Assembly (NCBI GenBank): GCA_963556695.1
Contig: CAUWAG010000007.1
Location: forward strand, 372,001-436,000
Origin: Anthostomella pinea
Lineage: Eukaryota > Ascomycota > Sordariomycetes > Xylariales > Xylariaceae
Length of the DNA stretch: 64,000 nucleotides
Direction: 5' to 3'
Below the pieces are notes generated by a model. It made no database searches, was not told the DNA's origin, and worked only from the letters and a program-made list of their open reading frames with translations. Each line of letters opens with the position of its first letter. The stretch's first letter is position 1. Below are positions 1 through 15,404 of this stretch, one piece after another. A program made the translations under genes and the position numbers.

Positions 1-1771
1 AATATAAAACATGAAACTATTATATGTTTTGTTTTTCTCTTTTGTTTTATTCGTTATATGGAAGATTTATTTAACATAGATTCATTTTTAAAAGGTGTAA
101 TTTAAATTTTTAGAAATATTTTCTGAAAAGATAAGCATTTTAATCTGTTTTTTCAATGTAGGAATTTCAATCAAAACAGTTGATACCGTATACAAAATAA
201 ACAAGGTAAGAGGATGTGAATTTTTTTTATAAAACTAACATTTATTTTACAAATGAAGGTTTGAAAATTAACATTCTTAAAAGTGTTAATTTGAAGTTTT
301 AATTCGAAGTTTGAACAAAATGCGTGAAGACTTTCTTTATCCGTCTATGTTAATTTTGAAGCTAAAAACACATTTTTTCATAATAAAGAAAGATGATAAC
401 ATGATATAATTAAAACTACTAATACCGTTTTCAAATAATTAGATTTTAGATTATCTTAGTAAGACGTATTAATAATATATTCGGTTGTTTAATAATAGAA
501 TAATAAATTCTGAGCTATTTATCATGATATTAATCAATACTCAAAATTTCTTTTTCAAGAATATTAGATATCTAGAAATAATGATGCTAAATTTGGAATT
601 GATGAACATAATAATGATGAATATTTGCTTAGTTATTTACATAATAATAAACATACGGCTAATCAAATTAACCACAATGAATATTAAATACCTACTTGTT
701 TTAAAAACTTAGAAATTTATACAAGTAACGTATTTCATTTAGGTCAAGAACTTTATTGTTGTATAATGTATTATATTGTTTATAACTTCATGTGACTATT
801 TGTAGCTATTATTTATTTATTGCAAATTTTGTAAATTTTAAGAGAACATTTCGTTTTAATTTTTGAATTTTAATTTGTTGACTTTACTTTCAAATCGTTT
901 TGTTTCAACTTTAATATAATAGCTTCTGTTAATAATTTCCAAATCGAAAACGAAACAAAAACAAAAATGAATTTGACCCTTTGCAAGAACAAGTTATTGA
1001 AAAACGAACCCGATTTCACATTTAGATAGAATCACGAATTATCCATGTATATGTTTAAAGTAAACTCTTCTTCGATATTTCATTAGTTAATAAAAAGTTA
1101 CTTTATTAGTACGATGTTTAATGGCCTTAATTCTTATTTTTTTTAAGTATTGAAGATCTTACGATAATTAACTAATATGTAGATTTAAAGCTTCGTTAAA
1201 GTTCAACTAATAAGATAATTAAGAGGTTTTTGAAATAAAAAGGCGTTAAAAAGTACCATGGTAGTAATGGTAGTTTATAGTTAATTATCACTTTGTAGTT
1301 ACTAATCAACACTTAGAATTTTAGTCACCTTAAATACTGATTACTATAGTTTTATTTGAGGCCGTAATTGACTACAAACTATAGTAATAATTGATTAAGA
1401 AGTAATTAGTAAATATAGTTAAAGATATTCATTAAATTCTTATTTCAAATTTTAATATAAAAGCTAATTCTTTAGTTGAAATTAAACTGAACCCGCATTT
1501 ATAATCCGGTTTAAAAAAGCTAATATTAAAATATGAAGAAGATTTAATCAAGAGTTGAGAGCTTTTTCAAAATAACTTTATCCTTAAAATACAATAATCG
1601 CTTTTAAAAGCGTAAAAAATAAACAAAATAACAAATAGTTTAAAGAATCATTAGTACGCGTTACGTTGAAAACTCATAAACTTCAACGTTATTATAAAGC
1701 TTATCGACGTTCCGCTATTAAAGAAAAAAACCTTAAGCTTAACTGATCGCAAAAGCAAAGCTATTCAACCC

Positions 1772-2460
1772 GTATAAAACGGCCGTTCTTTCCCTTTTAC
1801 TTGCTTTAAACTATTATTTAAAACATTATTACAACCATATCTCCTTCTACTATATTTTGTACAGTAATTAAGTAATAACATATATTTACTTAAACAATAT
1901 ATCATTAATACATCTTAAAACTTAATATACTAACTAAAACTTATAATCCGTTAATCTTACCGCATATTTATATATAGCAAATATCTCATTAAATTTCTTG
2001 AAACAGCAAATTGTAAACGTTGTATTAAAGACTAGAAACAAATATATCATTCGTACAGTATACAAACTTGAAAATTCTAAGCCGATAAGTTATACGACAA
2101 TGCTAAAAAGTAAATTATTGAGCAATGTAAATTACGAAAATTCCCGATTATAAACTTAAAAGTTAAACTAATACGCCTTTATAATACAGATTATAAATAT
2201 AGAAAATGGAATAATAAGTAAGTACTTTAGATTCGTAGTAACAAGTGAACGTCAAAATCGGAAAGAAAATCGTCGTTAGCACGAATCGTTATATTTAATA
2301 AATATTATTATCTTATTATCATTAGCGTCGACCTTGGCGCCAGCGCTTTAAACGGACAAATATTTGACCATGTATTGATTTAATTAATATTCGATTAATA
2401 ACCGTTACAAACCCCGTAATACACCTATTGAAAACATATGATAAAAACATAATAAAGAAA
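1772..2460 (+). repeat. LTR-like repeat, copy A
   Basis: One of four diverged copies of the same repeat. It opens with a TATA-like word fused to ACGGCCGTT (1772-1787). It shares with the other copies a central stretch around 2,270-2,430 (GTCGTTAGCACGA, then TTAATTAATATTCGATTAAT and AACCGTTACAAACCCCG) and an end near 2,401-2,460. The length of about 0.7 kb and the promoter-like head suggest a long terminal repeat, but no TG...CA ends or target duplication can be seen after RIP. Confidence 0.6.
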
Positions 2461-4985
2461 TGTTAAACCAAACCTAGGACATTTTAATAATTAAAAGCAG
2501 TAAGAATAATTTATTATGTTTATACTTATTTGAAACGGTTGATAAGACTTTTAAAATTTAAAGATTTTAATTTTTTTTTTTCTAATCTGAAAATAGATTT
2601 TTCATTTATATCAATAACTCTATATCATAAATTTCCTAAAGCATTTCAAACCTGATTTCTGATAGTTAGAATTAGTAAAAAATAACTTATTATATTCAGA
2701 TTTGGCTAAAACGTTTCATTAGACCTTTAAGTTCTTGGGGTTTTGAAAGTCATTTCTTAGTCTTAATATTGAGCGTAATATTAGTTTAAAATCGATATTA
2801 ATAATGCTTTATGATTAAGGTTTTAAAGTACGAGGAGTTGACTTTTAACAATCAACCTAGCTAGAAATGGCTTGTTATGTTTAAAGTTGTTAAAACCGTC
2901 AAATTGGACTTTTAACTATTAATTAATATCAAGAACTAATTCTCTCATTTAACTTTAATAGTTATATTATTCTAAGATTAGGATTGATAATCATTTATGT
3001 TCATATTTATCAAGTATGAAAAATCTGACTTTTAATAATGAAAACTAACTATTGATGACTTGTTGTTCTTAAAATTGTTAAAAGGTGAAACTTGGGTTTT
3101 TAAAATGAAATTCTTTTCAATACGTGTTAATTTTCATCATAATACTAGATTAAATCGAAACTTAATAATGGGTTTTAATACTATTTATTAAGAAAGAAGA
3201 TTTATAATTTAGTTTTAGAAGCTAACTGAGTAACAAAAGTTGGTAAAAACACGCTAAGAATCCCCAAAATATACTATACTTTATAGTTTTTGATAGGTTT
3301 TTTTAGTTATAAATTTAATTAAATGTTTCAGTTTATAATTAATTTACAGCCTGATTTGAACTATTTTTTTTTCAAACCCTTGATTAAAAGTACTATAATT
3401 AGTTAAAGAAATTAACTAAAACTATGATAGTCAGTCAGTAACTATAAAGATAACAACTAACTATAAACTATAATCACCACCTTAAATACTGTTAAACCCG
3501 GGGGAAAGTAGTTTATTATTATAAACGCTATATTAACTTAATTTCGTTTCAAACATGGTATTCTTGGTCAATTTTATGACCGTCTTTCATATTAACTATA
3601 TTTATTGAAGGTATGGTAAGTTTTCTTTTCTTTTTATGAAATTAAAAAAAAAACAACTTTTATACAATAACAATTGAAGGATATATAGGGATAAGCGGAA
3701 TTATTTTTGAAAATTAAATTAACGATCATTACGATCGAGAAAGAGGATAGCGGTGGATTTTTGAGATCTTCTCTTAGATAGTTGAGACGTTTTACCTTAC
3801 CGGTACCGAAACGTGGGAAAGGGTTTTTTAACGCAAGATCTTTATATACGATTTTTAATTAAAATCCGGTTTTAGAAACAAAGTAAGCCTTAAAAACAAG
3901 TCTTAGCTAGCCTTAAAGTAATACGACAGCATTTCTTTACTTAATTATTTGTAATAAACGAGCCTTTTTAACGGGAACCTATAAAGATAGCTGCGGCTTC
4001 AAAAATGGGTTAAAAAATACGTTGTTTTTTTTGAAAAAACATTGAAAATATTATAAAAGTTATTGGTAAGAGTAACGCGACGTATTAGGTTATTACCAGT
4101 TAAAAAAAATTTTTTATGAGCTATTTTTCTATACGAACTAGCGGAAATAGCTTTATAAATAACTATATCATAATCGTCTTTGATATTTGATATAAAATAA
4201 AATAAAAATCGTAAATTTAATAGGTTCAGTAGTAAGAAAGCTTATACGATAAGCATTTTCATGAAAACCTTTATCCTAAATTATACTTGAAAAAGCGTAA
4301 ACATAATATATTAAATAACTCGAAAATATTATGTGAGTAATTATAACCTTTAACCTCGATTTCGTTTTTGAATATTAATCGGGAAATTTAAATAAAACTT
4401 TACAATAGCTTTTATTGAAAGATCTAACAATATTTATAGTAAAAAAAATTATTAGTCCTTTTAAAGATATAAGTAATAAATACAACGAATTTCTCTCGGG
4501 AAATTTAGGGGTTTGGTTTTTTTTATAATTGATAGGCTATTAAGAACCTAGTTTTAGTTAGATTTCTACGTATTTATACCCATATTTACAAGTAATATAA
4601 CGTTGAATTTGTGGTTTATTTATTCTTAAAGGAATAGTAGTTTATAAGGCTCCATCTTTTAATCACAGTATGATTTTATATTAATAGACACCAATATAAG
4701 TGAAGATTCAATTTTACAATCAATATAAGACTTTCCCCTTACTATTAACGGATTATTAATATTTTTATAAAATACACCAATGGGTATTAATATAATATTA
4801 TAGCTGATGTATATAGCGTGGCAGATATAACCAATATGTTGGCTGTTTTGATAAGGCTGTTTTTTTAATGCGGCGGATTATCTCAATAAGGTAAGAGTTT
4901 TACTTAATATGAAGGATTTTTTAATGAGGAAGTTATTTCTAACGAAATCGTTACTTAAAACGAGCGAGCTTTAAGACGAAAACGG

Positions 4986-5118
4986 AAGAGGCGGATATAA
5001 TTAAAATAATTATAATTGTGGTAATAATTATAAAAGTAGTTAAGGTTATAAAAAAGGCCGCGGTAATCGTAGCGGTTGTTATAACTGTTGTAACGGCGGT
5101 TATTATCGCGTTTCTTAA
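4986..5118 (+). pseudogene. Ty1/Copia-like Gag zinc-knuckle remnant
   Basis: In the frame of position 5056 the sequence reads a Gly/Asn/Arg-rich stretch followed by G-C-Y-N-C-C-N-G-G-Y-Y-R. This corresponds to the CX2CX4H core of a retroviral-type CCHC zinc knuckle after His-to-Tyr and Gly-to-Cys changes. TAA triplets interrupt the frame where glutamine (CAA) codons would fit. Gly/Asn-rich sequence ahead of such a knuckle is usual at the C-terminus of Copia Gag. The final Cys cannot be placed. This is a short relic inside the AT block, not a working gene. Confidence 0.4.
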
Positions 5119-5769
5119 TTATAAACGTAAACATATTAACCTTATATCAAACTCTATTGATTTAAAAGAGGTTATTTAAGATAAAAAACGAACTTTTTAA
5201 AATAGTCAATCATAGCGATGCTTATTGAGTAAAATAACAACTATCATTTACAGGTTATATTATAATGGGAAAGGCTTTTACAAAGAGGAAACGTTTCATG
5301 TTAAGTATAATAACGACACGGTTAGTAGAAATAATAATGCTCTTTTTCGTTTATAATTGTTTTTGTAATATCAAGCCTTATACTATAACATTTAAAACGT
5401 TTATATCTTAATCTTATAAAACGTAATTTTAAGGTAAGTTAGCGTGTTTTGTTTATAATATTGTAAGGGAATGCTTTTTTTATATTTAGAAACGTAACGA
5501 TTAAAGACAAAAAGTACTCTCAATCAAGATTTAATAATGTTAAACTATTTATAACAAACCACCTTTTCAATATTATAGTAGCTTAGATATATAAGAGTTC
5601 ATAGTATAAAAATGTTGATAAAATAAGGTAAACGTTTATTAAGTGATATTCCTCTTTATACAGACGTAACTTCAAAACCCATATAAAGCTGAGGACCGTT
5701 TATATAAATGTAATATTTTCGAGTATCTTTATGAGCAAGCTTTCACAACGGGAGTCCGTGTTATATATT

Positions 5770-5910
5770 AAGATATATATTGATAACATTTTAAAAATAA
5801 AAAGTATTAAAGGCGGCTAGATTTTTCTAGGAAAGACTAAACTTTTATTAGTATTAAAGGCATAATATTAAACCGCATATTTAAAATAAATACTTTCAAA
5901 GTTATTATAT
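5770..5910 (+). pseudogene. Copia-like reverse transcriptase remnant
   Basis: Around 5,776-5,800 the frame reads K-I-Y-I-D-N-I-L-K, which fits the Y-V-D-D-I/M-L catalytic box of Ty1/Copia reverse transcriptase after G-to-A changes (Val to Ile, Asp to Asn). About 15 codons later F-L-G-K matches the conserved FLG word downstream of that box, and A-Y-L-K-stop-I-L-S-K-L resembles the AYIEKIL region. Stops interrupt the frame. It lies 0.7 kb after the Gag-like trace on the same strand, closer than in an intact element, so sequence has been lost or two elements are mixed. Confidence 0.35.
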
Positions 5911-8094
5911 AGTTAATAAGCGAGTTAAAGTGTACTTTACTATTAAATATTGAGTTTTTTTGATGATCATATAATCGTAATTATTTGTTTAACCATATTT
6001 CAACAATATATTTTTCCTAAAAAAGTTTGAGTTAAAGAACATTCATCTTTAAAAGATTTGTTGTTTAATAATTATATAGAAAGATTCAGTCACTATGAAT
6101 GTTACGAAAAAGACTTTTTTGATTTAACGCTAAGTTATTACTCATTATAATGCGGTCATATTTTAATTTTATACTATAGATACTTGTTTATACATTCATT
6201 TCTTCATTATCAATTTGTACGGCTTAACGAAGAAGTTTACTTTTAAGCTTGAGTTTAACAGTACGATGTTTGACCCATTGATTACTAATAAACTTAAAAT
6301 AGTATCATTCATAAACGTGATAAATATATTAATACGTTTCAAAAAAAAAGTTATTCAATATATATCGAACATTACAAAGAAAAGGGATGTTTTACGATGA
6401 GTAAAAGAATGGTATTTTCTGTTACGATAAATAATAATTTTTTAAGAGGTTAAAAAGGGTGTTTTGGACGACACATTAGTAAAGTTTTAATTGTTATATG
6501 AGTTTAGTGTTTTAAACGAAGTTTCCTATAATATACAGTTCATAAATGCGGAAGCCATAAACCTTTAAAATGTGATGTAAAGCGATAAAAGTTAGTTTAG
6601 AATATATTTAAAAAGGATTTAACGGCTTAAGAATATATTCATAATTAAGATTACGAAAGGCATTTATATATTTGTACGTACGACTTAGATTTTATAATGA
6701 ATATAAAAAGATTGTTAAATCAGCGATTATTAAGCTAAAAAAGATATTATGAAAATAAGCGATGATAAAGTATTCCGTACTAATTATATTAGAAGATAGT
6801 AGAATTAGTTCATTAGCGTGTAATCTCATAACTCAAATTTTAACATTAAACATTAGTTAACAAAAGCTTTACTTAAATGTACGAAAATAAATAGTTCGAT
6901 TATATAAAATATTTAATTTTGTTTAACTCTTTTATTTTCGTTATTTAATAAATAGCACTTGGGAAGAAACGGATAGTAGTTAGCTTTTATTTATTCAATA
7001 AAGTTCTCGTATTCAAGATATATTTATTACCGATAAAAAAAGTCTTTATTATTAAGTTGTAAAATAACATATGTATTATCATTGTTGATAGGTTAAATTC
7101 CTTTTAATTATTTTTAGTTCGTTTACCGTATCGAAATCAAGTATTAATGTTTTTAAAGAAAAAAAGATCAAAAGTACTTAGTATCGTATTGATAAGATTT
7201 CAAAATACTTTAAATATACTTATAGTAACTTATAAATGAAACACTTACGAAGCTTGATAGTTTTAAGTGCGTATATACCAACGGTATTGTTATTTTTAAA
7301 TATGAGCTAAGAAATATTTTACATGTTTTTTATAAATCTTAACGCTTTTTAATGAAACAGAATTAGTATAAAAAACGGCTAAATCATTCGTAAGATGTTT
7401 CTTAATTTAATTTTGAAGATCTATCATAAACTGTACCAATATTTCTATAACGAAAGATAAAGTCGAAGCCATTTATAAGTTCAAGTTGTTCTTAACCTTA
7501 AATTTTCATTTTTTAAAACATAATTGGGGTTTTTAAACGTTTTCTTCTATAATATTAGTAAAAAGTTAAACTATTATCAAGAAAAAAAGGACCATTCAAC
7601 GACTGATTATAAAAGTAAAAGGTTATTTTTAAAACCAATAATATTAAAAAGTAAAATATTAAGGTTTGTATTATGATTAATAAAGGTTAAGCTTGAAAGT
7701 TTTCATATTTTCTAAATGTAATTGATTAGAATAAGTTACTCAAATTATTAAAATTATAATTCAATGCCTCTTTTAAGTATAGCATATTTCATATAAGTAA
7801 ATATAAGCTTATAATGTTTTTTGTAAATAGTAGGTAAAACGGCACAATAATCATAGTTTCTTTTGGTTAAATTGATTATATACTGTATTTGCACTATGTT
7901 TCTTCCTGTAAAGAGCGAGAGACCGTGGTTTAATTCGTATAATAGTTCGCAATAGTCGCTAGTATTGGGTAACGGCCATACTCTTAGGCGATTCGCTTAC
8001 TTCAATTCAAGGCTTACGTCTTCGTTGCGAGCATACAGCGATAGACTGGCATTGCGGTAGAGATTTCTTATGTCTTAAATATAGCTTAAAAACT

Positions 8095-8792
8095 CCTTAT
8101 TATATGTCTATTTCATGTTTTAAAACGGTGTATTATGGGGTATATAATGGTCGTTAATCGATTATTAATTAAATTAAATTAAGGTTAAAAAATTCTGATT
8201 TTAATAATTAAAAACGCCGACGCTGAGAATAATTGCCCAATTTATCCGATATGCCGCCTCTTACTACTAACTATTTTCTACTTTCATATTCTAACTATAA
8301 TTTTAAATTATTTACTTATGGGGTGTATTTTTCTTCTTGATCTACATTATAAAAGCTCGTTAATTTAAATATAAATTTTCGAATGCCGATAATTTTCATT
8401 ACTTATAAAGCTTAATAATTTAAGTACAAATATTGTTATATAATTCATCGATATAAATCTTTTTAAACTTTTGTATCGTACGATCGATATATTTACGTTT
8501 GGTTTTTCATTTGGCAGATACTAAATGTTGTTTTAAAATATATAACAAGATTTTTTCATAAATATTTCTTGATTTTTTATAACTATAAAAGAATAACAAA
8601 TTTAGTCGGTATATTAAATAATAAAATCTACTAATAATGCGGGTTATAAATAATACAGGCTCATAAACTCGCGTTAAGATCTTATTAAGATGTTACTTAA
8701 TTCTTACATAAAATCTAATATTAAAGGATATATTTATAACAGTATTTTAAATAGTACTTATAAGAAATATAAAACACGGCCGTTTTATATAT
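8095..8792 (-). repeat. LTR-like repeat, copy D (inverted)
   Basis: Read on the minus strand, this segment matches copy A from end to end. The plus strand at 8,125-8,195 carries GGTGTATTATGGGG and then CGTTAATCGATTATTAATTA, the reverse complement of the copy A tail. ACGGCCGTTTTATA at about 8,775-8,788 is the reverse complement of the copy A head. The extent of about 0.7 kb is the same as copy A. Both sequences have diverged mainly by transitions, as expected for RIP. Confidence 0.55.
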
Positions 8793-11700
8793 ATATCGGA
8801 TATGGTTTTTACTACGATCGGTTAGCTACTAAGGTTAATAAATCTTTTATTATAACTTGAAAATTCATATTTATGATTAACTTAAAGTTCAATGTTTTTA
8901 CATTACAATTTCAATAAAACTTATAGCCGCTTTAAAGTTTATAAGTTTTTAATATAGCGGGACTTCAATAGTATTTTCAACTATCGTTCTTTCGTTTTTT
9001 CCCCGCACTTTTAATAAAAACTGTTCTAAAGCAGGGATATATTTAAAGTTATCTTATACGTGTCTCTGCGTCTTGAAATAATTTATATTATGGAAGCAAT
9101 AAACAAACCTTTTTTGATATATTTAAATACGTGCTTCAGCAATAAATATAAGCATACAACGGCTTTAACGGTGTATATAATCATGCAAAAAAATTAGAAT
9201 TTTCATTTAATTATATTTTCAACTAATGTATTTATAAAAGCCGAGAACAACAATAAATTTATAAAACTCCAGATTATTAGGTCAATTTGGCTTTATTAAA
9301 ACATCTGAATTAGGTTTCAACTGAATGAGTATTTTATAATGAGCTTAGCCGATTATAATGTCATAACATTAATTATGAAGTTAATTAAGTTAAAAACGGT
9401 TAATTTTCTTAACTTTAATAAGAGGCTTATAATCGTTTCAATATCTTTATTATAATTTAATCTTAACGTTCGCTTTATCTTTAAGCGTGTTAATCCTATT
9501 TAAAATCGTTGCATTAACTTTATATAATTAAAACGGCCAAAAAAAAAGCTAAGGTAAAATTTTTAAATAAAATAAAGCTTAAATATATTATAGAAAAACT
9601 ATAGTTCATTACTGAAACGAAAGCAATTAATGTAAAAGAACTAAACGTTAGAATTTTTTGTTTAAAAATACATGCGATTTACAGCTTAAATTTTTTCCTA
9701 ACCAGTTTACTTATCATAAAACCAAGTGATTATTTTGAAAAAGGTTTCAGTATGAATGTAAACATAGTAGGTTATTATATATAAGAAAGAAATGTAATAA
9801 TTAGAGATTTAACATGTTAAAAGAGTTTTGTTAAATATTATGTAACATATACATAATAAAACCTATTGTTTCGGCTTAAAACGTATAGGCTTAAACTCAT
9901 ATAACTTTAATATTTCATATATTCCGCAAAGTTTCATTAAACACGTTAAAAGGTATTTAAATTTATTTCTATATCAAAGAAGATAAACGTAACTTTTGAA
10001 AAAGTTATAGTTTATTTACAAATTTACAATACCATTCAATATCATTACTTTTCACGTTATTATCGGGTTATTTACGGTATATTTTATAAGCACTCTTTAA
10101 AAAAAACTTGCGTTTTAAAGATTATAACGCGATTATGACAGTAATTTATAAACCGTTTAACAAGTTAAAAATCCCTTTTAAATGTCAAATATATAGTAAG
10201 AGATTAGGTTATTCTTTCCATCTTAATGATATTTTCTTTGGTCTAAAGTATGTTCATGAAGGTAATTTCAAATAAATACGTAAAGTTTCTATCTACTTAT
10301 AAATAAACGGACAAATTATTTTCAAAATAACGTTAATAATATTTACAAGTTACTATTCTCAACCTAGAAAATAAAGTTAAAAAACGAAATCAAAACGCAA
10401 GGATAAGGATTTAATATTACGTTCTTACTTTTTATAAATATATTTTAAGTATTTGGTTTTTAATCTAATATAATCTCAATAATTTTAAGCCTGTCGTTTT
10501 AAAGCGAATGATTAACAAAGTTATATAGCTTTAACTTAAATTTAACGCTTTTTATCTTAAAAATCATGAAAAAGTTAATCGGTTTCAAATTTTAAGAAAA
10601 TTTATATGAAAAAAAGAAGAACGGCAATACACTTTACGCTTACTAAAATTAAAATTAGGTACAATACAAAACGTGATTGGATACAATGTAAAGTAAGTAA
10701 AAAGGTTTATTTTCATTTATATAAAGGCTACTATGTATATAAAAACCCTTTTATAACAATAGGTTTTATAACGTATAAACCCGTTTATAATTATTATTAA
10801 AAGCGGTAAATTTACGTACGATTTTTTTTACAATACTAATAAATATACTAGGTAGTTTTAATTATATCTTCGTTTTCAAAGCTGGAAACTAAAACTTTTA
10901 CAGCTGTAAGAAGCCGATGCCAGGTCGTATTTTTATTAAAAAAGACGATGAAAAATACATTTTTTAAAAGATTCATCAAAGTTTTTCAAAGCGTATATTC
11001 AAAGCTGGATAACAATTACTTTTAAGATACTTTGTAATATAAAACGACTTTTAAAAAAAAAAAATTATCCTATATTATTTCTTATACAAAGTGCTATAAA
11101 GTCACTTATTAAAATTGATGTTAAGAAGTCATTAAAAAAAGTAAAAGTAAAAAGTAAAGAGAGAGAAATAACGTCGCCAATGAAAAACACTTTAGACGTA
11201 AAAATTTGATATACAAAAATCAAAAAGTAAATAACGTTATTCAAGATTTTAAACTGAATTAAAGAACAATATATATAATTTTTAAATCGAATATTTAAGT
11301 TTAAATCTTATGATACGGTTTATATAACATGATTGAGCGAAGTTTTACAAATTTTAATATATATGAATGGCTGGAAAAAAAAGGAAACAATTGAAAATTT
11401 TTATTTTGTACAGTAACGACTGTAAATTACGTACGTTATAAACTCGCAAAGAATGATATAAGGAATAGCGTTGTATCTTCATACGTGTAGCTTTTTATAA
11501 ACTCGTACTATTAATTATAAACATTTTTTTCCAAGTAATGTGATTTTCAAACTTTCTGCTTTTTATAATACGTATTATTACGTATAAATGAATATTTTGG
11601 GATATTTTTTGCGCACTTACTATACTTTTTAAGCCTATAATACAGATATTTACGTTTATATTTACCGATATATTCAAGTTTCAACGTAAACAGGTTTAAA

Positions 11701-14700
11701 ATTTTTCAACTATAAAATTCAAATAAAAGGTATTTTTTGAAATAGGTAGCAAATAAAACATTGCCTTGTAACCGGTTATCTTCAAGCTTTACGTCGATTT
11801 AAATGGGTTTAAAGCCTTGATTAAAACTAAGCAACATAAGATAAAAGAGTTTGGGAAAAAATACGTGACGATATGTAAACATTAATTGAATTAGTAAAGG
11901 CGATAAGTTCAGGTAAGCTATTAAATACGAGACTTTACGGGTATATTAAGCGGCATTATTACACTTATTTTCTTTTCGATAATATGGAGAACAATGGGTT
12001 TCGACATTTTTATAAAAATACGCCTTGATTGTTAATTCTCGAAAATAATAACGTGTAAAGAATTTTATAATAAACTATATTTTGCCGTTTACGGGTAAAA
12101 GTTTGATATAATAATAATAATATTTTATTTAAATGGGTTTTTATTCTAATCGTTTAGCCAGGCTATATTTATATATATATATATGTACGGAGATTTTATA
12201 TATTACCGTTCCGATATTATACTCAATGTTAATCTTTCTTTTTAAAAATGAGGCTTTGTATACGTGTTAATAATAATAAGAGGTAACGAGGTTTTTACAG
12301 CTTTTAAGTAAAGGTATTCGATCGATTATATTAACATTGATAATAAAGATTGAAACCAAACTTTACATTACGACGTGAAGAATGATAGCGGAAGATTATT
12401 GAACTATTTCAACGATAGAATTTAACTTACAGTTAAATTTAGCATTTATCCCAAGTTTAAAGCCTAAAAAGATTATACTAGTTAGTTATATAAAGGTTAT
12501 AATAATAAAGTAAAACACTTCGTTCGTTAGAACTATATTATTGTTCAGGATAACGAAAATAACGATATTAATAATAAACCTCACTATTTCGAAAGAAAAA
12601 TGGTAGTATCGGAAAGTTTGAGTAACCTGTTCATTTATTTAATAAAAGAGTAACGTATGACATAAAATATACGAGATTTTAACGGTTATTTCAAATAAGG
12701 CGATGAAATTTGTTTGTATTTACTTCATTCACGATAAAGTCTAAGTATATCGTTTTCTTAGTAAGCAAGTTGTAATCAAAAGGTTATAAGCGATATTATA
12801 TCGTTAAGAATAATTATTAACCCGTTAATAATATAGTTTAAAAAATGACGAATATTTTCGATATATTAAACTTATTACCTAGAACAATGTAAGGTTTTTA
12901 ATACGTGAAATAGTTTTTTTAAGATAAAATCAAGGCGTTTAAAATACGCGTTTTGTAAAGGAAATAACTCAATAGCCGAATATTTATAACAAACGAAAGA
13001 TCAAAAAAGTATTGTAAATTTTAAGCTTATTATTGGTAGATTTTAAAAAACCCAGTTATAAGGTCGTTGAATAAGTACTTATTTTAATTTTTACTAACAT
13101 TAATTTTAATATTATTACAAGTGATAAGAACTTTATTTCAAGTCAAAAAAGCGGTTTAAAAGTAAGGTGATTGATATTTGAATGGCTTACATATGATCGT
13201 TATTTATATTCGTTTTAGTCTGGTAAAAAGTAAAGTTAAAATCAATAAATATAGTTTCGGTATGAATAATAACGATGTTTTAAACTTCAAAGTTATTATT
13301 CAATAGGTTATTTAAAACAGTGAATGCTAAAGATTGTGTTAAGCTTCAATAAAGATAGTTTTTTAGTAAAGATGATATTTTTGAAATGATTAATTTATAT
13401 TTATACGTTTAACTAAAAGCTACATATTTTATGCGTTCATGAACTCATAAAATTTTCGATCTAAATAAGTATGTCTATTGATTTACAGACGCTTATTGAA
13501 AAGTAAACGCTTAGTACGTTTAAGATTATTTTATCTTTAATAATGGGTATAATTTTAAGAAAACAGCTTATTAAATAGTGAATTAAACATTTCCATCTAG
13601 AAGTAATCAAACCGGTAGTAACTAAAATAGTTATAAATAAATTTATTAAGGTATTTTTAAAAAATTGGAATTTTAAGAGATAAATAATAAATAGGGTTTT
13701 TTTAAATAACCTATAATAGTAATTTTTACGTTATAAAATATAAATAACCTTTAACATTTTAGCTTTTCACGATAGGTTTTTACCTGTTAAAATGATAATG
13801 ACGCGTATCTTATCAGTTTTAAAAGGACTTATTAAGGTTTAATATAAATATTAAAAGTTAATACTGTAACTAGTACGGTGCGGCTATAAAGAAACATTTT
13901 CATTTGTAAGATTTTATTAAAAATAACTAAACATAAACAAGTATTTAAGATATACTTTTAAAGCTTACTAGCCTTTAAACTTTTATTATTTTGAAATTTT
14001 CACAGTTTGATTAATTTTATTCCTACCTTTTCTATAAACCTCTTACATGGATCTATTAGTATAAGTTTTTTGTACATCAAAAGCTTCTCGAATATTTTAC
14101 TTAAAATTCATTTTGGTTTTTTATTGAAGTGATGACTACGTATTCATCATTTATGTTATGTTTCAAATTATCATTTGATTGAATAAACTATTTTGACTTT
14201 AACATATAAATAATACATTTTTCGTTTTTGAGTTTTAATTCTATAAGTTTATTTTAAAATAGTTTATATATTTGATTAATTCTTTCGTATGTTATACCTG
14301 AACTTGATATGAAACAATATTACGTTGTAAACTCGAAACAGAATGAATTGAACTAACTTTAAGAATAGAAATAATAGAGATTATAACAGTAATTTTCTTT
14401 TTAATAGTTTATCTTAGTATATATAAAACATTTGAGTCGTTGATTAAAACCGTTAAATTTAGATTGATAAAAAAGGGGTTTGAGAGTTATTAAAACCTAA
14501 ATTAAGTTTAAACTTTTTTTTTTATTCAGAATTTTCGTGAAGTTCAACATTGATCTAATACGCTTATTACCACCTTTTTGAATTGTTTAAGGGAACCTTT
14601 TAATTTAATTTACGTGTTAAGTTTATTTTATAAAAGTATTAACAAATTTTTATCTATTTATCATAAAGAAGTTTTTAATAAAGCGCTTATTAATATTACA

Positions 14701-15404
14701 AGTATAATTTTTCTACACCTTTCCGTTACAGTTTATGTATGTCATAAAAGCCGTGATATGTAAGCGTATTAAAGGATTTTTTTATCCTTTTATTTAGTAT
14801 AAAATATTTTAAAAATAATTAAGATTTTGTAAATAGAAGATGTATTAATTTTCATGATTAACCGATTGTAGTAAGAAGGTTATTTAACACACATAAAAAG
14901 CTGTGTTTCATAATAATAATTAAACAGTATCATAATTATATTTTATACTATTAAGTTTTATGATATAATTGAAAACAATTAAAATTTTGATATAAGTTTA
15001 TTAACTCGTATTTATTCAAACGATATACAGTTAGTACGTTTTAATATCTAATATCTCAATTAACAGTGTTCATACGTTAACTTTATAACAAATAAGAAGT
15101 AAAAAAGAAATTATTAAAGAAATTCGCTATATATTAACTTCTTTTAATGGCGTCTGTCGTGTTAAAACTACATTTAGATATATCGCTTAGGTAGTAAAAA
15201 CATACAAAAAACCTCAGTTAAAAAAGCATATAAATAACGTTGATAAATAAATTGTCGCATTTCATAATCTAAAAATATTAGCGGCTATCAAAAGTAATAA
15301 CGTTAAATAAAAGTAACTTGTAAACCGAATTATGAACGTAGGAAAAAAGAGGTTTATAATTTAAATTTGTAATAGCGATTTAATATTAGAATTAAAATTT
15401 CAAG

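Noticed and set aside
6215..6400. A 61-codon frame in the AT block
   Set aside because: Short, no motif, and expected by chance between TAA stops. It may be part of the Copia debris but shows no landmark.
1772..8792. One complete Copia element bounded by repeat copies A and D
   Set aside because: A and D are in opposite orientation, and the Gag-like and RT-like traces are too close together and too far from copy A. Several broken, nested elements are more likely.
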